Shown: positions 18,798-27,349 of the stretch, piece after piece | Layout of the letters: every line of letters starts with the position of its first letter | Numbering within the stretch: position 1 is the stretch's first letter | Assembly (NCBI GenBank): GCA_011390785.1 | Contig: JAABRR010000014.1 | Span: 57,015-121,014 of the forward strand | Reading direction: 5' to 3' | Source: Sphingobacteriia bacterium | Lineage (GTDB): Bacteria > Bacteroidota > Bacteroidia > Bacteroidales > UBA7960 | DNA length: 64,000 nucleotides | The notes under the pieces: model-generated | What the model saw: the letters and a program-made list of their open reading frames with translations, nothing else | What the model was told of the DNA's origin: nothing | The model's database searches: none | Made by a program: the position numbers and the translations under genes

Positions 18798-19556
18798 ATG
18801 GAAAATCCTTTACGAATATTAATCGTTGAAGACGAAATGGTGATCGGAGCAAATATATCGCTGCAACTTTCCAAATTTGGTTACGAAGTTACCGGCATTT
18901 TGCCCAGGGGCGAAGAAGCAATTATTCATGTTAGGGAGAACCAACCCGACATTGTGCTGCTTGACATAAATCTGAAAGGAAATATTGATGGCATTCAAAC
19001 AGCAGAAATCATGCAAAAAGAACATGATATTCCTGTAATTTACCTTACTGCCAATGCTGATGATGCCAATTTTAACCGGGCAAAAAGTACTCATCCCTAT
19101 GCTTTTATTTCAAAACCTTATAAAAGCCTTGATCTGAAACGTGCCATTGAACTAACTGCTAGCCGTTTACAATCAGAATCTGATTCGGAAACAATTACAG
19201 TGGAAGACAATCAGGTTAAATTAGACAAAGCGTCTTTCGTTTTAACAGATTCTGTGTTCGTAAGAAGTCATGAGAAAATGGTGAAAATAATAGTAAAAGA
19301 CATTTACTATATCGAGGCTGAGCGAAATTATTGTCGTATCTATTCCAAAGATAAAGAATATATGCTGGTGATGACCCTCAAAGATATGAACGAAAAACTC
19401 CCACATGGACATTTCGTAAGGGTTCATCGCTCCTACGTTGTAAATATTGAGCATGTAGATGAAGTAGCCCTCAGCCATGTTGCCGTAGCCAAAAAAGCCA
19501 TCCCTTTGAGTAAATCCTTCAGAGATGATCTCTTAAACAGACTACAAACAATTTAG
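18798..19556 (+). CDS. LytTR-family response regulator
   Basis: This is a two-domain DNA-binding response regulator of 252 residues. The receiver domain spans about 5-125: acidic pair ED at 11-12, phospho-acceptor D56 in IVLLDINLKG, conserved Thr in IYLTAN and Lys in ISKPYKS. A linker follows, then a LytTR DNA-binding domain at about 145-250 (VKIIVKDIYYIEAERNYCRI; MTLKDMNEKLPHGHFVRVHRSYVVN). It has its own promoter and stands 369 bases before the HTCS gene. No LytS-type or 7TM sensor kinase lies beside it, so its kinase is elsewhere. It is one of two candidates in the window for the factor that binds the three-copy operator described at 19690, 27186 and 32326. Confidence 0.93.
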   Translation: MENPLRILIVEDEMVIGANISLQLSKFGYEVTGILPRGEEAIIHVRENQPDIVLLDINLKGNIDGIQTAEIMQKEHDIPVIYLTANADDANFNRAKSTHPYAFISKPYKSLDLKRAIELTASRLQSESDSETITVEDNQVKLDKASFVLTDSVFVRSHEKMVKIIVKDIYYIEAERNYCRIYSKDKEYMLVMTLKDMNEKLPHGHFVRVHRSYVVNIEHVDEVALSHVAVAKKAIPLSKSFRDDLLNRLQTI

Positions 19557-19689
19557 CCTTTTATTAAAACCCTTATAAACTGTCTGTAACATTCCTTCAG
19601 ATTGAAACAATGACCAAAATTCTGAAAATGAAACCCTTTCAATCCTATTTTCCTGCAAATAATCCTCCTTTGGTAAAGAAACAATACCC

Positions 19690-19757
19690 TTAGGACAATT
19701 CAACTGTCGTTTCGTCCTAACCCGCTTTACTTAGCTTTTATTAAAGTGTTACTTTAT
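19690..19757 (+). promoter_or_regulatory. Operator-promoter module, copy A (upstream of the HTCS gene)
   Basis: An inverted repeat of a 10-base half-site (TTAGGACAAT 19690-19699; TTCGTCCTAA 19711-19720) has an 11-base spacer, so the half-site centres are 21 bases apart, two helical turns. Five bases after the right arm lies a -33-like TTTA (19726-19729), then a 20-base spacer and a -7-like TACTTTAT (19750-19757). The same layout recurs at 27186 and 32326. The remainder of 19557-19925 holds no gene; the predicted leader before the HTCS ATG is about 160 bases. Confidence 0.7.
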
Positions 19758-19925
19758 TCATGAATCAACGACAAAGTTGGCTCATTATCTATAAACCTAT
19801 TAATAATATATCAAGAATTAATGAACGCCGGAAAGAAAACAATAAATGTTGCCTGCTTATATAAATAACATTTAAGTGGCATATTTTAAGAAGCTTTAAT
19901 TATCGTTTAAAACAGAAAGTAAGAA

Positions 19926-22900
19926 ATGAAGAATCATCAAACGATTTACTTCTTAATCTGGTCAGTATTCTTACTCCTGACCCTTTTTTCCTGTAACAAA
20001 AGACCAAAAGCTGTCAATATCGTCAAAGTTCATAACACTATAAGCCCCCCCGTGGTTAATACTGCAACCAAACCAGTTATTCATAAACTAAGCGATAATC
20101 CGCCCCCCGAAATTATTGATTTAAAGACAAAACCGGAACCTGCTAAAATTCAAGCCAGCTTTTTTATTACCATGCAAAACTTCAATACCGAACATGGCCT
20201 GGCTTTGAGCAGTATTCGCAGTGGGTTCAAAGACAAAGCCGGAAATCTTTGGTTTGGAACCTTCGGTAATGGAGTAAGCAAATACGATGGAAAATCGTTT
20301 ACAAATTACAATTCATCTCATGGATTGATTCACAATTATATCGAAACCATCACCCAGGATAGCGATGGCAATATCTGGTTCGGCTCTTATGGCGGGGCAA
20401 GCAGATACAACGGCGTATTTTTTGAAAATTTCACCACTGAACATGGGCTTCCCCATAACCATATCATTAAAATTCTTGAAGACAAAAGGGGAAATATCTG
20501 GTTTGCAACGCGCAGCGGATTGAGCCGGTACAACCCGGACATGCATGACACAGAATTGAGTCAATTTATCAATTATGATGAGAAACAAGGTTTTACCGGC
20601 AATTTTGCAGGAGATATTATTGAAGACCATAAAGGGTTTCTATGGATTACGGGAGAAAAAGGAGTAATAAAATTTGACCCTGTTGCAAGGGAAGAAATCG
20701 CATTTTCTGATTATACTGAAATCACCGGCCTTGAAAATAAAACGGTTCATTGCATTGCTGAAGATCGCGATGGTGCACTATGGTTTGGAACCAGCGAAGG
20801 AGTAATCACGTTCAATTCCGCTGAAGTGGAAGGAGGCAAATCTTCTGTCATAACTTATACAATGGACGACGGGCTTATAAGTAATTCGATTACGGACATT
20901 CTGGAGGACAGTGCAGGCAATATCTGGTTAGGTGCAGAAGAAGGTGTATCTGAATTTATTAAAGATGGCTCCTTTTTTATTAATTATACAACCCAACAGG
21001 GGTTGGCAAGCAACTTTATTGTCTGCATGGTTGAAGACAATACAGGCAGCCTTTGGTTTGGCACAAAGGGCAAGGGTTTAAGCAGATTTGATGGTAGAAG
21101 CACAATCGAATATACTGCTAAACAGGGACTTCCGGGCCAAACTGTTTATTCGGTGGCAGGGGGTAAAAATGGCGACATATGGATAGGTTCAGAAAACGGA
21201 GGGATCACAAAACTGATACAACAGGATAAGAATAAGGTATACTTTGTTAACTACTCAATCCAACAGGGACTTACTAAAACTGATGCCATGCACATGATTG
21301 TAGATCGGGCAGGCAATGTGTGGTTTGGGTCAAATTATGGATTAAATAAACTCGATGGTAAGTCTGTTACTACCTGGAAAACAGAACAAGGCCTGCTTTC
21401 AAACAGGGTGATAAGCCTTAAAGAAGACAGAAAAGGGAACATCTGGTTTGGAACCTTTGAAGGTGGATTAAGCAGGTTCGATGGCAAATCGATTTCAAAT
21501 TATACTACTGAGCAGGGCCTTGTGCATAATACTGTGTGGAATATTCATGAAGACAACACGGGTGCCATCTGGTTGGCAACAAGAGGCGGATTAAGCAGGT
21601 TTGATGGAAAAAACTTCATCAACTTTACCACGGAACAGGGACTTCCCGACAATAAATTATCTATAGTAACGCAAGACATAGCAGGCAACCTGCTTATTGG
21701 AAGCTGGGGTGGCGGTGTATCCATTATTCGGAAAGAATGGGTGGAAAAGTTGAGTCATGGAGATGTTTCACAGATTGAGGAAAATATCTTCGAAAGCTAC
21801 AACACCTCTCATGGCCTGCCTAACGATGTGGTTTATGGCATCCTGGAAGATGATGACGGCAATATTATCATTGGTACCAGTTATGGGTTTACAATACTCA
21901 AGGGGGGATTAAGTGCTGACAAAGAAACCATTGCAAAAGAAGGCGTTGAAATTTTTAACGAACAAACTGGCTTTCCCATAAAAGATGTCAGCAACACGCA
22001 CACCATGATTATCGACATACATGGACATATCTGGGCCGGAACGGGAGATAAATTGGTTCGTTTTGACTATAACCAGGTTCGCAGAAATAGCCAGGCTCCC
22101 AATGTGTTTATCCAGAAGGTGGGCATCAATCATGAAAAAATCAGTTGGCATAGTCTCCAGAGAGCAAGAGTTTCTAAAAGCGAAATACCTGATGCGCCAC
22201 AAAGCATTCCATCATATGTGCATGATGAACTAAAAGTATTTGGCAAACAACTCAATGAAAACGACCGCGATACTTTGATCAGCAGATTCAGCAAAATCCA
22301 CTTCGACCATATAAACCCCTTTAATGCGATTCCTCAAAATCTGGTGTTGCCCTACACACACAATATTATTAGTTTCGATTTTGTGGGTATTGAAACCGCA
22401 AGACCGTTTCTGGTTCAATACCAGTTTATGCTGGAAGGTAGCGAAAAGCAATGGAGCCCCCCGGACAACAAAACTTCGGTTGAATACAGCAACCTCAGGC
22501 AGGGAAAATACACCTTTAAGCTACGCGCCATAGGTCCTGACGGTATTTGGAGCGAACCCATAAGTTATAGTTTCAAAGTGCTGCCACCATGGTGGTTTAC
22601 CTGGTGGGCATTTGTATTATACCTGATGTTGTTTTCATTTGCAATTTTGGGGATCAGGCGCTATGAAATGAACAGAATCATGCTTCAGAACCAGCTGAAG
22701 GTTGAGAAAGTGACCACTGACTCACTGCGCAATTTAGATCAATTGAAATCACACTTTTTCGCCAACATATCCCATGAATTCCGTACACCGCTTACTTTAA
22801 TCTTAGGACAGATTGAAAGCGTAATGACTTCGGGCATCGAAATAAAAGAAAAAGGAAAACTCCAGGTAGCCAACCGCAACGCAAAACGGCTGCTAACCCT

Positions 22901-24296
22901 TATCAATGAGTTGCTCGATTTGTCGAAACTAGAATCGGGTAGCATGGAACTTGCCGCAACCCGTCAAAACATTGTTTCGTTCCTGAAAAGTCTTTTCTTC
23001 TCTTTTGAATCGCTTGCAGAAACTAAAAGCATCCAACTGGTCTTTGAATCTGAAGCTAAATACATCCCTGTTTCTTTTGATTCCGATAAAATGGAAAAGA
23101 TATTTTACAACCTTGTGTCCAATGCATTCAAGTTTACAAATAAAAATGGTGGAATTATTGTAAAGATAAGCAAAGAGCAAAATCAAACGGTTGTTATCCG
23201 TGTAAAAGACACAGGAATTGGCATCCCTCAAGACAGGATAGAACATATATTCGATCGTTTTTACCAGGTAGATCCATCGAGCACCCGCGAATATGAAGGA
23301 TCAGGGATTGGGCTGGCGCTTACAAGGGAACTGGTGCTACTGCACAAAGGAGAGATTACGGCAAGCAGTAAAGAAGGTATTGGTAGCGAATTTATTATCT
23401 CACTTCCATTGGATACCAATGAATCCAAAAAAGTGAAAACCTTGGAGAGCAACGAGAATGCTAGCTTAACTGAGCGATTGGATATGACCCCCGAACCTGT
23501 TCAAGAGTTTCATATTCAGGAAAACTCAGTAACAGAAAAAAGAGTAAACCGCGAACTGGTATTGGTGGTTGAAGACAACCCCGATGTCCGGTCTTATATC
23601 TGCGAGCAACTTGAAGAGATTTACCAGGTTGCCCAGGCCTCCAATGGAGAAGAAGGAATAAAAATGGCACAGGATCATATGCCTGACCTTATCATTTCGG
23701 ATGTGATGATGCCCAAAATGGATGGCTATCAGTTTTGTAAAGCCATCAGGAATGATGAAAAGACCAGCCATATCCCCATCATAATGCTTACTGCAAGGGC
23801 AGGTCTTGATGACAAAATTGACGGATTGGAAACCGGTGTGGATGCTTATCTGACCAAACCTTTCAATGCCAGAGAGCTGAAAGCCAATGTGAAAAACCTG
23901 ATCCATCAGCGCCTACAATTACGTAAACGTTTCAGCAAATCCACAGTGATCAGGCCTTCTGAAGTTAGCTCTGTTTCTGTTGATCAGGCGTTCCTTGAAA
24001 AAATCGTGAAAACCATTGAAACGCATTTTGAAGATGAGCAATTCTCGGTCGAAAGCCTTGCCGAGCATGTTAACATGAGTGTTTCACAGCTCAACCGTAA
24101 ACTTAATGCACTTATCGACCAGCCCCCCGGTCAGCTGATTCGTTCTCTCCGTCTTCAGAGGGCAGCCGATCTACTTGCACAAAAAGCCGGGTCGGTTTCT
24201 GAAATTTGTTATAAAGTGGGCTTTAATGACAATGCCTATTTTTCTCGCACATTTAAGAAACAGTTTGGTTGCAGCCCGTCGGAATACAAGGCATGA
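19926..24296 (+). CDS. Hybrid two-component system (propeller sensor, histidine kinase, receiver, AraC output)
   Basis: This 1456-residue sensor-regulator carries the whole phosphorelay in one chain. Residues about 95-720 are two-component propeller repeats (e.g. GNLWFGTFGNGVSKYDGKSF, each followed by a loop ending in HGL or QGL), enough for two seven-bladed propellers. A Y_Y_Y domain is at about 800-885 (YQFMLEGSEKQWSPPDNKT), and a membrane helix at about 893-915. The kinase dimerisation helix has H950 (FANISHEFRTPLTLILGQ), and the ATPase has VSNAFKFTN, DTGIGIP and GSGIGLALT. The receiver has acceptor D1259 (LIISDVMMPKMDGY). The AraC-type helix-turn-helix is at about 1355-1456. The N-terminus carries a lipobox-like FLLLTLFSC (Cys 23), odd for a transmembrane HTCS. 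The operator copy A upstream suggests autoregulation. Confidence 0.95.
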   Translation: MKNHQTIYFLIWSVFLLLTLFSCNKRPKAVNIVKVHNTISPPVVNTATKPVIHKLSDNPPPEIIDLKTKPEPAKIQASFFITMQNFNTEHGLALSSIRSGFKDKAGNLWFGTFGNGVSKYDGKSFTNYNSSHGLIHNYIETITQDSDGNIWFGSYGGASRYNGVFFENFTTEHGLPHNHIIKILEDKRGNIWFATRSGLSRYNPDMHDTELSQFINYDEKQGFTGNFAGDIIEDHKGFLWITGEKGVIKFDPVAREEIAFSDYTEITGLENKTVHCIAEDRDGALWFGTSEGVITFNSAEVEGGKSSVITYTMDDGLISNSITDILEDSAGNIWLGAEEGVSEFIKDGSFFINYTTQQGLASNFIVCMVEDNTGSLWFGTKGKGLSRFDGRSTIEYTAKQGLPGQTVYSVAGGKNGDIWIGSENGGITKLIQQDKNKVYFVNYSIQQGLTKTDAMHMIVDRAGNVWFGSNYGLNKLDGKSVTTWKTEQGLLSNRVISLKEDRKGNIWFGTFEGGLSRFDGKSISNYTTEQGLVHNTVWNIHEDNTGAIWLATRGGLSRFDGKNFINFTTEQGLPDNKLSIVTQDIAGNLLIGSWGGGVSIIRKEWVEKLSHGDVSQIEENIFESYNTSHGLPNDVVYGILEDDDGNIIIGTSYGFTILKGGLSADKETIAKEGVEIFNEQTGFPIKDVSNTHTMIIDIHGHIWAGTGDKLVRFDYNQVRRNSQAPNVFIQKVGINHEKISWHSLQRARVSKSEIPDAPQSIPSYVHDELKVFGKQLNENDRDTLISRFSKIHFDHINPFNAIPQNLVLPYTHNIISFDFVGIETARPFLVQYQFMLEGSEKQWSPPDNKTSVEYSNLRQGKYTFKLRAIGPDGIWSEPISYSFKVLPPWWFTWWAFVLYLMLFSFAILGIRRYEMNRIMLQNQLKVEKVTTDSLRNLDQLKSHFFANISHEFRTPLTLILGQIESVMTSGIEIKEKGKLQVANRNAKRLLTLINELLDLSKLESGSMELAATRQNIVSFLKSLFFSFESLAETKSIQLVFESEAKYIPVSFDSDKMEKIFYNLVSNAFKFTNKNGGIIVKISKEQNQTVVIRVKDTGIGIPQDRIEHIFDRFYQVDPSSTREYEGSGIGLALTRELVLLHKGEITASSKEGIGSEFIISLPLDTNESKKVKTLESNENASLTERLDMTPEPVQEFHIQENSVTEKRVNRELVLVVEDNPDVRSYICEQLEEIYQVAQASNGEEGIKMAQDHMPDLIISDVMMPKMDGYQFCKAIRNDEKTSHIPIIMLTARAGLDDKIDGLETGVDAYLTKPFNARELKANVKNLIHQRLQLRKRFSKSTVIRPSEVSSVSVDQAFLEKIVKTIETHFEDEQFSVESLAEHVNMSVSQLNRKLNALIDQPPGQLIRSLRLQRAADLLAQKAGSVSEICYKVGFNDNAYFSRTFKKQFGCSPSEYKA

Positions 24297-24309
24297 TGGG
24301 TGCCTGCAA

Positions 24310-24399
24310 GAAAAGTCCAACACTTTGCAATCAAAATCCTACCCCTTTGCCTTACTCAAGGCTACTTTTACTCAAGTTTTTTTTGAACTGAGGAGCAAG
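24310..24399 (+). repeat. Direct repeat, left copy, flanking the chimeric gene
   Basis: This 90-base stretch begins GAAAAGTCCAACACT and ends GAACTGAGGAGCAAG. It is about 85 percent identical by eye to 25761-25852. It starts 14 bases after the HTCS stop codon and contains a T-rich loop between CTCAAGTT and GAACTGAGG. Confidence 0.85.
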
Positions 24400-24473
24400 T
24401 ATTAACTTGACATACGGTTCTAACCGCAACAAACCATATGCGAAACCGTTACCGGCAATTTAAAAACCCAATT

Positions 24474-25727
24474 ATGAAAAGAACATTGAGAAATATACTA
24501 TTATCTTTTGTAGTAATTTTCAGCTTATTTATCAGTTGTCAGTCAAATCAAGACAAAACTATATTGACCGAAAAGGTTATTGAAGAAGTAAAAACACTAA
24601 ATCCAGAGGAACAAGAAATTATAGCTATTGTAGAAAAGTTTTTGATGGTTGCAGGTAATTATGACCTGCAGGCTATGGATTTTTTGATTTTAGACAAGGC
24701 AAATCTGGGAATTTCAATAGTTCGGGACGGAATCTGGAAAAATTCCGTTTCTACGATAGGTGAATATTTTGAACGTGTTAACCACAGTGAACTTCAGCCT
24801 TATTACGAACCCGTGAATGAATACAAAATCCTTATAAATAAGGGACAAATTGCTTTTGTTTGGGCTGATGCTACTCTATATAGATATGGTGTCCCAAGGA
24901 CAAATAACATCAACAATTTCACCCTAATCAAGGAAGATGGTGAATGGAAATTCATTAATCTCTCATTCACGAATACACGTTTACCAGAAGAGTTGAAAAA
25001 ATTTGATTTGGAGGTTTTCGCCAGAAGTTATGCACAAGAGTGGTGCAGTCAAAGACCCAATTTTGTCTCATACTTTTTCTCTGAAGATGGAGTGCTGCAG
25101 ATAAATGATGGCTCATCAGCAGAAGGTACTGAAGCGATAGCAAATGTTGCAAAAGGATTTATGGAGGCTTTTCCGGATATGGTTGTTTCAATGGATAGTG
25201 TAATTATTGAAGGGGTAACAAATAAGCCCTTTTATGAAGTCATGAGAGAACTTCTCAGGTACGATGAGCTTGATTTTACCGATACCTGGTTTCCAACTCT
25301 GGAAGAGAAAGGTGAAAACACAAAGACGTTAATCCATCAATATTGGGGTGCAAAGGGTTGGGATACATATAATAGGGATAATTCCTGGGATTTATATGGA
25401 GGTGGCGGAACCGCAACTACTACAAAAGAAATAGCCCGGTTTTATTATAACCTGTTTACCGGGAAAATCATTGAAGACCCAAACATTTTAAATCTGATTT
25501 TAACCGAAATCAATACGAAAGATGGAAGTGGAGCAAATTATTTCCTGGGTGTATCAGAAGGAAACGTAAGAGGTTACAAAAGCTATGGCCACGGAGGTTT
25601 TTGGGGCACCAATGTTTTATACTTCCCGGAAATAAAAACTTCAATTGCTGTTTTTGTTTCAGAACGTGACTATAGTGCATTACGACAAGAAATACCCTAT
25701 CGGATCATTGGAATATTGAATAAGTAA
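24474..25727 (+). CDS. Chimeric lipoprotein: NTF2/SnoaL-like domains joined to the C-terminal half of a serine beta-lactamase-like hydrolase
   Basis: The ATG at 24474 gives MKRTLRNILLSFVVIFSL and a lipobox (FISC), so I prefer it over the in-frame ATG at 24438. Residues about 25-140 and 145-215 look like two NTF2/SnoaL-type domains (EEQEIIAIVEKFLMVAGNYD; ARSYAQEWCSQRPNFVSYFF and EAIANVAKGFMEAFPDMVV). Immediately after DSVIIEG the chain switches to the middle of a class-C-like beta-lactamase/serine hydrolase domain (NKPFYEVMRELL, then TTTKEIARFYYNLFTG and the third active-site motif HGG in YGHGGFWGT). The first half of that fold, with the SxxK and YxN catalytic motifs, is absent. An in-frame deletion that fused two neighbouring genes near 25205-25220 explains this. 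The product is unlikely to be a working hydrolase; the SnoaL part may remain functional. Confidence 0.75.
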   Translation: MKRTLRNILLSFVVIFSLFISCQSNQDKTILTEKVIEEVKTLNPEEQEIIAIVEKFLMVAGNYDLQAMDFLILDKANLGISIVRDGIWKNSVSTIGEYFERVNHSELQPYYEPVNEYKILINKGQIAFVWADATLYRYGVPRTNNINNFTLIKEDGEWKFINLSFTNTRLPEELKKFDLEVFARSYAQEWCSQRPNFVSYFFSEDGVLQINDGSSAEGTEAIANVAKGFMEAFPDMVVSMDSVIIEGVTNKPFYEVMRELLRYDELDFTDTWFPTLEEKGENTKTLIHQYWGAKGWDTYNRDNSWDLYGGGGTATTTKEIARFYYNLFTGKIIEDPNILNLILTEINTKDGSGANYFLGVSEGNVRGYKSYGHGGFWGTNVLYFPEIKTSIAVFVSERDYSALRQEIPYRIIGILNK

Positions 25728-25760
25728 AAAACAGCATACAATCGGGAAGCCCTTTTGACC

Positions 25761-25852
25761 GAAAAGTCCAACACTATGCAATTATAATCCTACCCTTTTA
25801 CCTTACTCCAGGCCTACTTTTACTTCAGTTCTTTTTTGAACTGAGGAGCAAG
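25761..25852 (+). repeat. Direct repeat, right copy, flanking the chimeric gene
   Basis: The second copy of the 24310-24399 repeat is 92 bases long, in the same orientation, 33 bases after the chimeric gene's stop. In this copy CTTCAGTTC and GAACTGAGG form a 9-bp stem around TTTTTT. No further copies were found by eye. Confidence 0.85.
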
Positions 25853-25898
25853 CCGAAAATCCTTTTAACAGAGTAAGCAATTATTAAACTTATTTATT

Positions 25899-26675
25899 AT
25901 GAGAACAATTACATCAGGTATTGCAAAACTGGTATTTGCTTTTATTTTTATTGCTGTTTCAACAATTTTGAGCAATAGAGTGCAGGCACAGGAAACCGAA
26001 AGAGGATTTATCCTTTCGATGACAGAATTTACCATTAAGCCCGGCCATAACAATCAGTTCCGCGAAGGTGTTAAAGCCTGGAAAGCATGTTACCTCGAAA
26101 ATGAAGGAGAATGGACATGGAATATGTGGAGCAGGGTAAATGGCGAAGGGAATGTGTATGTTTTGACTTCAACAATGAGCAATTGGGCTGAAATGGATGA
26201 AACTGATGAATCTGGCATGAAATGCCGAGACGTTGCCCGCGACCTTATTAACCCGCACGTTGAATCAGCCGAAAACAATTATTTAAGATTCCTGCCGGAG
26301 CATAGTAAAACATACCCCAATCCGGACCAGGTGCTATGGGTAACCTACTGGCAGACAAAAAATCGTTTAAAATTCCTGGAAATTGTAAAAGAAGTAACAG
26401 CTGAAACAACCAAAGTAGAAGGTGCTCCACGTAGTTTTTGGTATAGTGTAATGGGCGGAGGAAAAGATGCTGCTGATTTCCTTGCCGCTACCCCTTTTGC
26501 AAACTTTGCCGCAATGGATGTGGAACGGGAAAATGTATGGACTAATTATGAGAAAATTTTTGGAAAGGAAAAAAGAGATGAGATGCAGAGCACCTTTCGT
26601 GAAATAACCGATGTATCCTGGTCATATATCTATAGGCTCGCTGTTGATCTGAGTCATATCCCACCAACAGAATAA
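25899..26675 (+). CDS. Secreted protein of unknown function
   Basis: This 258-residue protein has a signal peptide (TSGIAKLVFAFIFIAVSTIL...VQAQ, about 1-30) and no lipobox. The mature part has two similar halves starting FILSMTEFTIKPGHNNQFRE and VLWVTYWQTKNRLKFLEIVK, each with a beta strand followed by a helix. This is suggestive of a duplicated dimeric alpha-beta barrel (NIPSNAP/ABM-like), but no signature is strong enough to assign. Trp-rich segments (KAWKACYLENEGEWTWNMW) could line a ligand pocket. It stands alone between the direct repeat and the next small gene, 21 bases upstream of it and possibly cotranscribed. Confidence 0.7.
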   Translation: MRTITSGIAKLVFAFIFIAVSTILSNRVQAQETERGFILSMTEFTIKPGHNNQFREGVKAWKACYLENEGEWTWNMWSRVNGEGNVYVLTSTMSNWAEMDETDESGMKCRDVARDLINPHVESAENNYLRFLPEHSKTYPNPDQVLWVTYWQTKNRLKFLEIVKEVTAETTKVEGAPRSFWYSVMGGGKDAADFLAATPFANFAAMDVERENVWTNYEKIFGKEKRDEMQSTFREITDVSWSYIYRLAVDLSHIPPTE

Positions 26676-26696
26676 AAATTCATTTTATCATTCCCA

Positions 26697-27158
26697 ATGG
26701 GAACTCCTAACATCTTATCCATGATATTGATAAAAAAAACAGGAATATTCAACCCGGATGGAGCAATTGTGCTCCATCCGGATATTTCCATCTCATGGGA
26801 GTTGCTTCGCGGTAAAAACGTAACGGAACTACCCCGGGGAATCCCCGTTGATATTGTTATTTCAATAGATGAACAAATTCTTGTTTCAGGCGAATATGGC
26901 ATTGTTTGGGCTTCATGGGATCAACGGCAGATAGATGTTTTACACAATGCCCTGCTTGCACAGAACATTATTTCAGCAATAGGAAAAATGGAACTGGATG
27001 AAGGATTTCTGCTGCTGATAATCATTGACAACAAAAAAGATATAGTAGAAGCGCTGGATTTTATCTGGAGAAAGGAAACCGGCCTCAGGCTAAAACCCGA
27101 CTGGAGCTATCCTGTTGGAGAGCCTAACAGGAGTTTTGAGAAGTGGTTGAATGGATAA
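26697..27158 (+). CDS. Conserved-looking cytoplasmic protein of unknown function
   Basis: This 153-residue protein has no signal peptide and no membrane helix. It begins with a beta-rich region (GIFNPDGAIVLHPDISIS, RGIPVDIVISIDEQILV), followed by a helix-strand part (IISAIGKMELDEGFLLLIII; DIVEALDFIWRKETGLRL) and a tail SFEKWLNG. The start could instead be Met9 at 26721. I do not recognise the family. It follows the secreted protein gene by 21 bases and ends 27 bases before operator copy B. Confidence 0.55.
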   Translation: MGTPNILSMILIKKTGIFNPDGAIVLHPDISISWELLRGKNVTELPRGIPVDIVISIDEQILVSGEYGIVWASWDQRQIDVLHNALLAQNIISAIGKMELDEGFLLLIIIDNKKDIVEALDFIWRKETGLRLKPDWSYPVGEPNRSFEKWLNG

Positions 27159-27185
27159 TGTTGCTTCGTGCAACCAATAATCCTG

Positions 27186-27252
27186 TTCGGACAAAATAAC
27201 AACCCATTCGTCCTAAGTCACTTTGGAAATGCTTTGTCTTTTTGCAACTTTA
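27186..27252 (+). promoter_or_regulatory. Operator-promoter module, copy B (upstream of the lipoprotein-transporter operon)
   Basis: Half-sites TTCGGACAAA (27186-27195) and TTCGTCCTAA (27207-27216) are inverted with an 11-base spacer. The -33 TTTG is at 27222-27225, then a 19-base spacer and a -7-like CAACTTTA (27245-27252). It shares with copy C an almost unbroken block across the spacer and right arm (CCCATTCGTCCTAA) and CACTTTG. The predicted leader before the ATG at 27350 is about 90 bases. Confidence 0.72.
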
Positions 27253-27349
27253 AATAACTAATTAAACATTAAAGTTATGCTTCATCTAAAAACACCACTA
27301 AAAATCCCATCCACAATTCAATTTTCACTTAACCCAAATTCTAAACCCT

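Noticed and set aside
24474..25727. Functional beta-lactamase / resistance gene
   Set aside because: The SxxK and YxN motifs are missing, so no acyl-enzyme could form.
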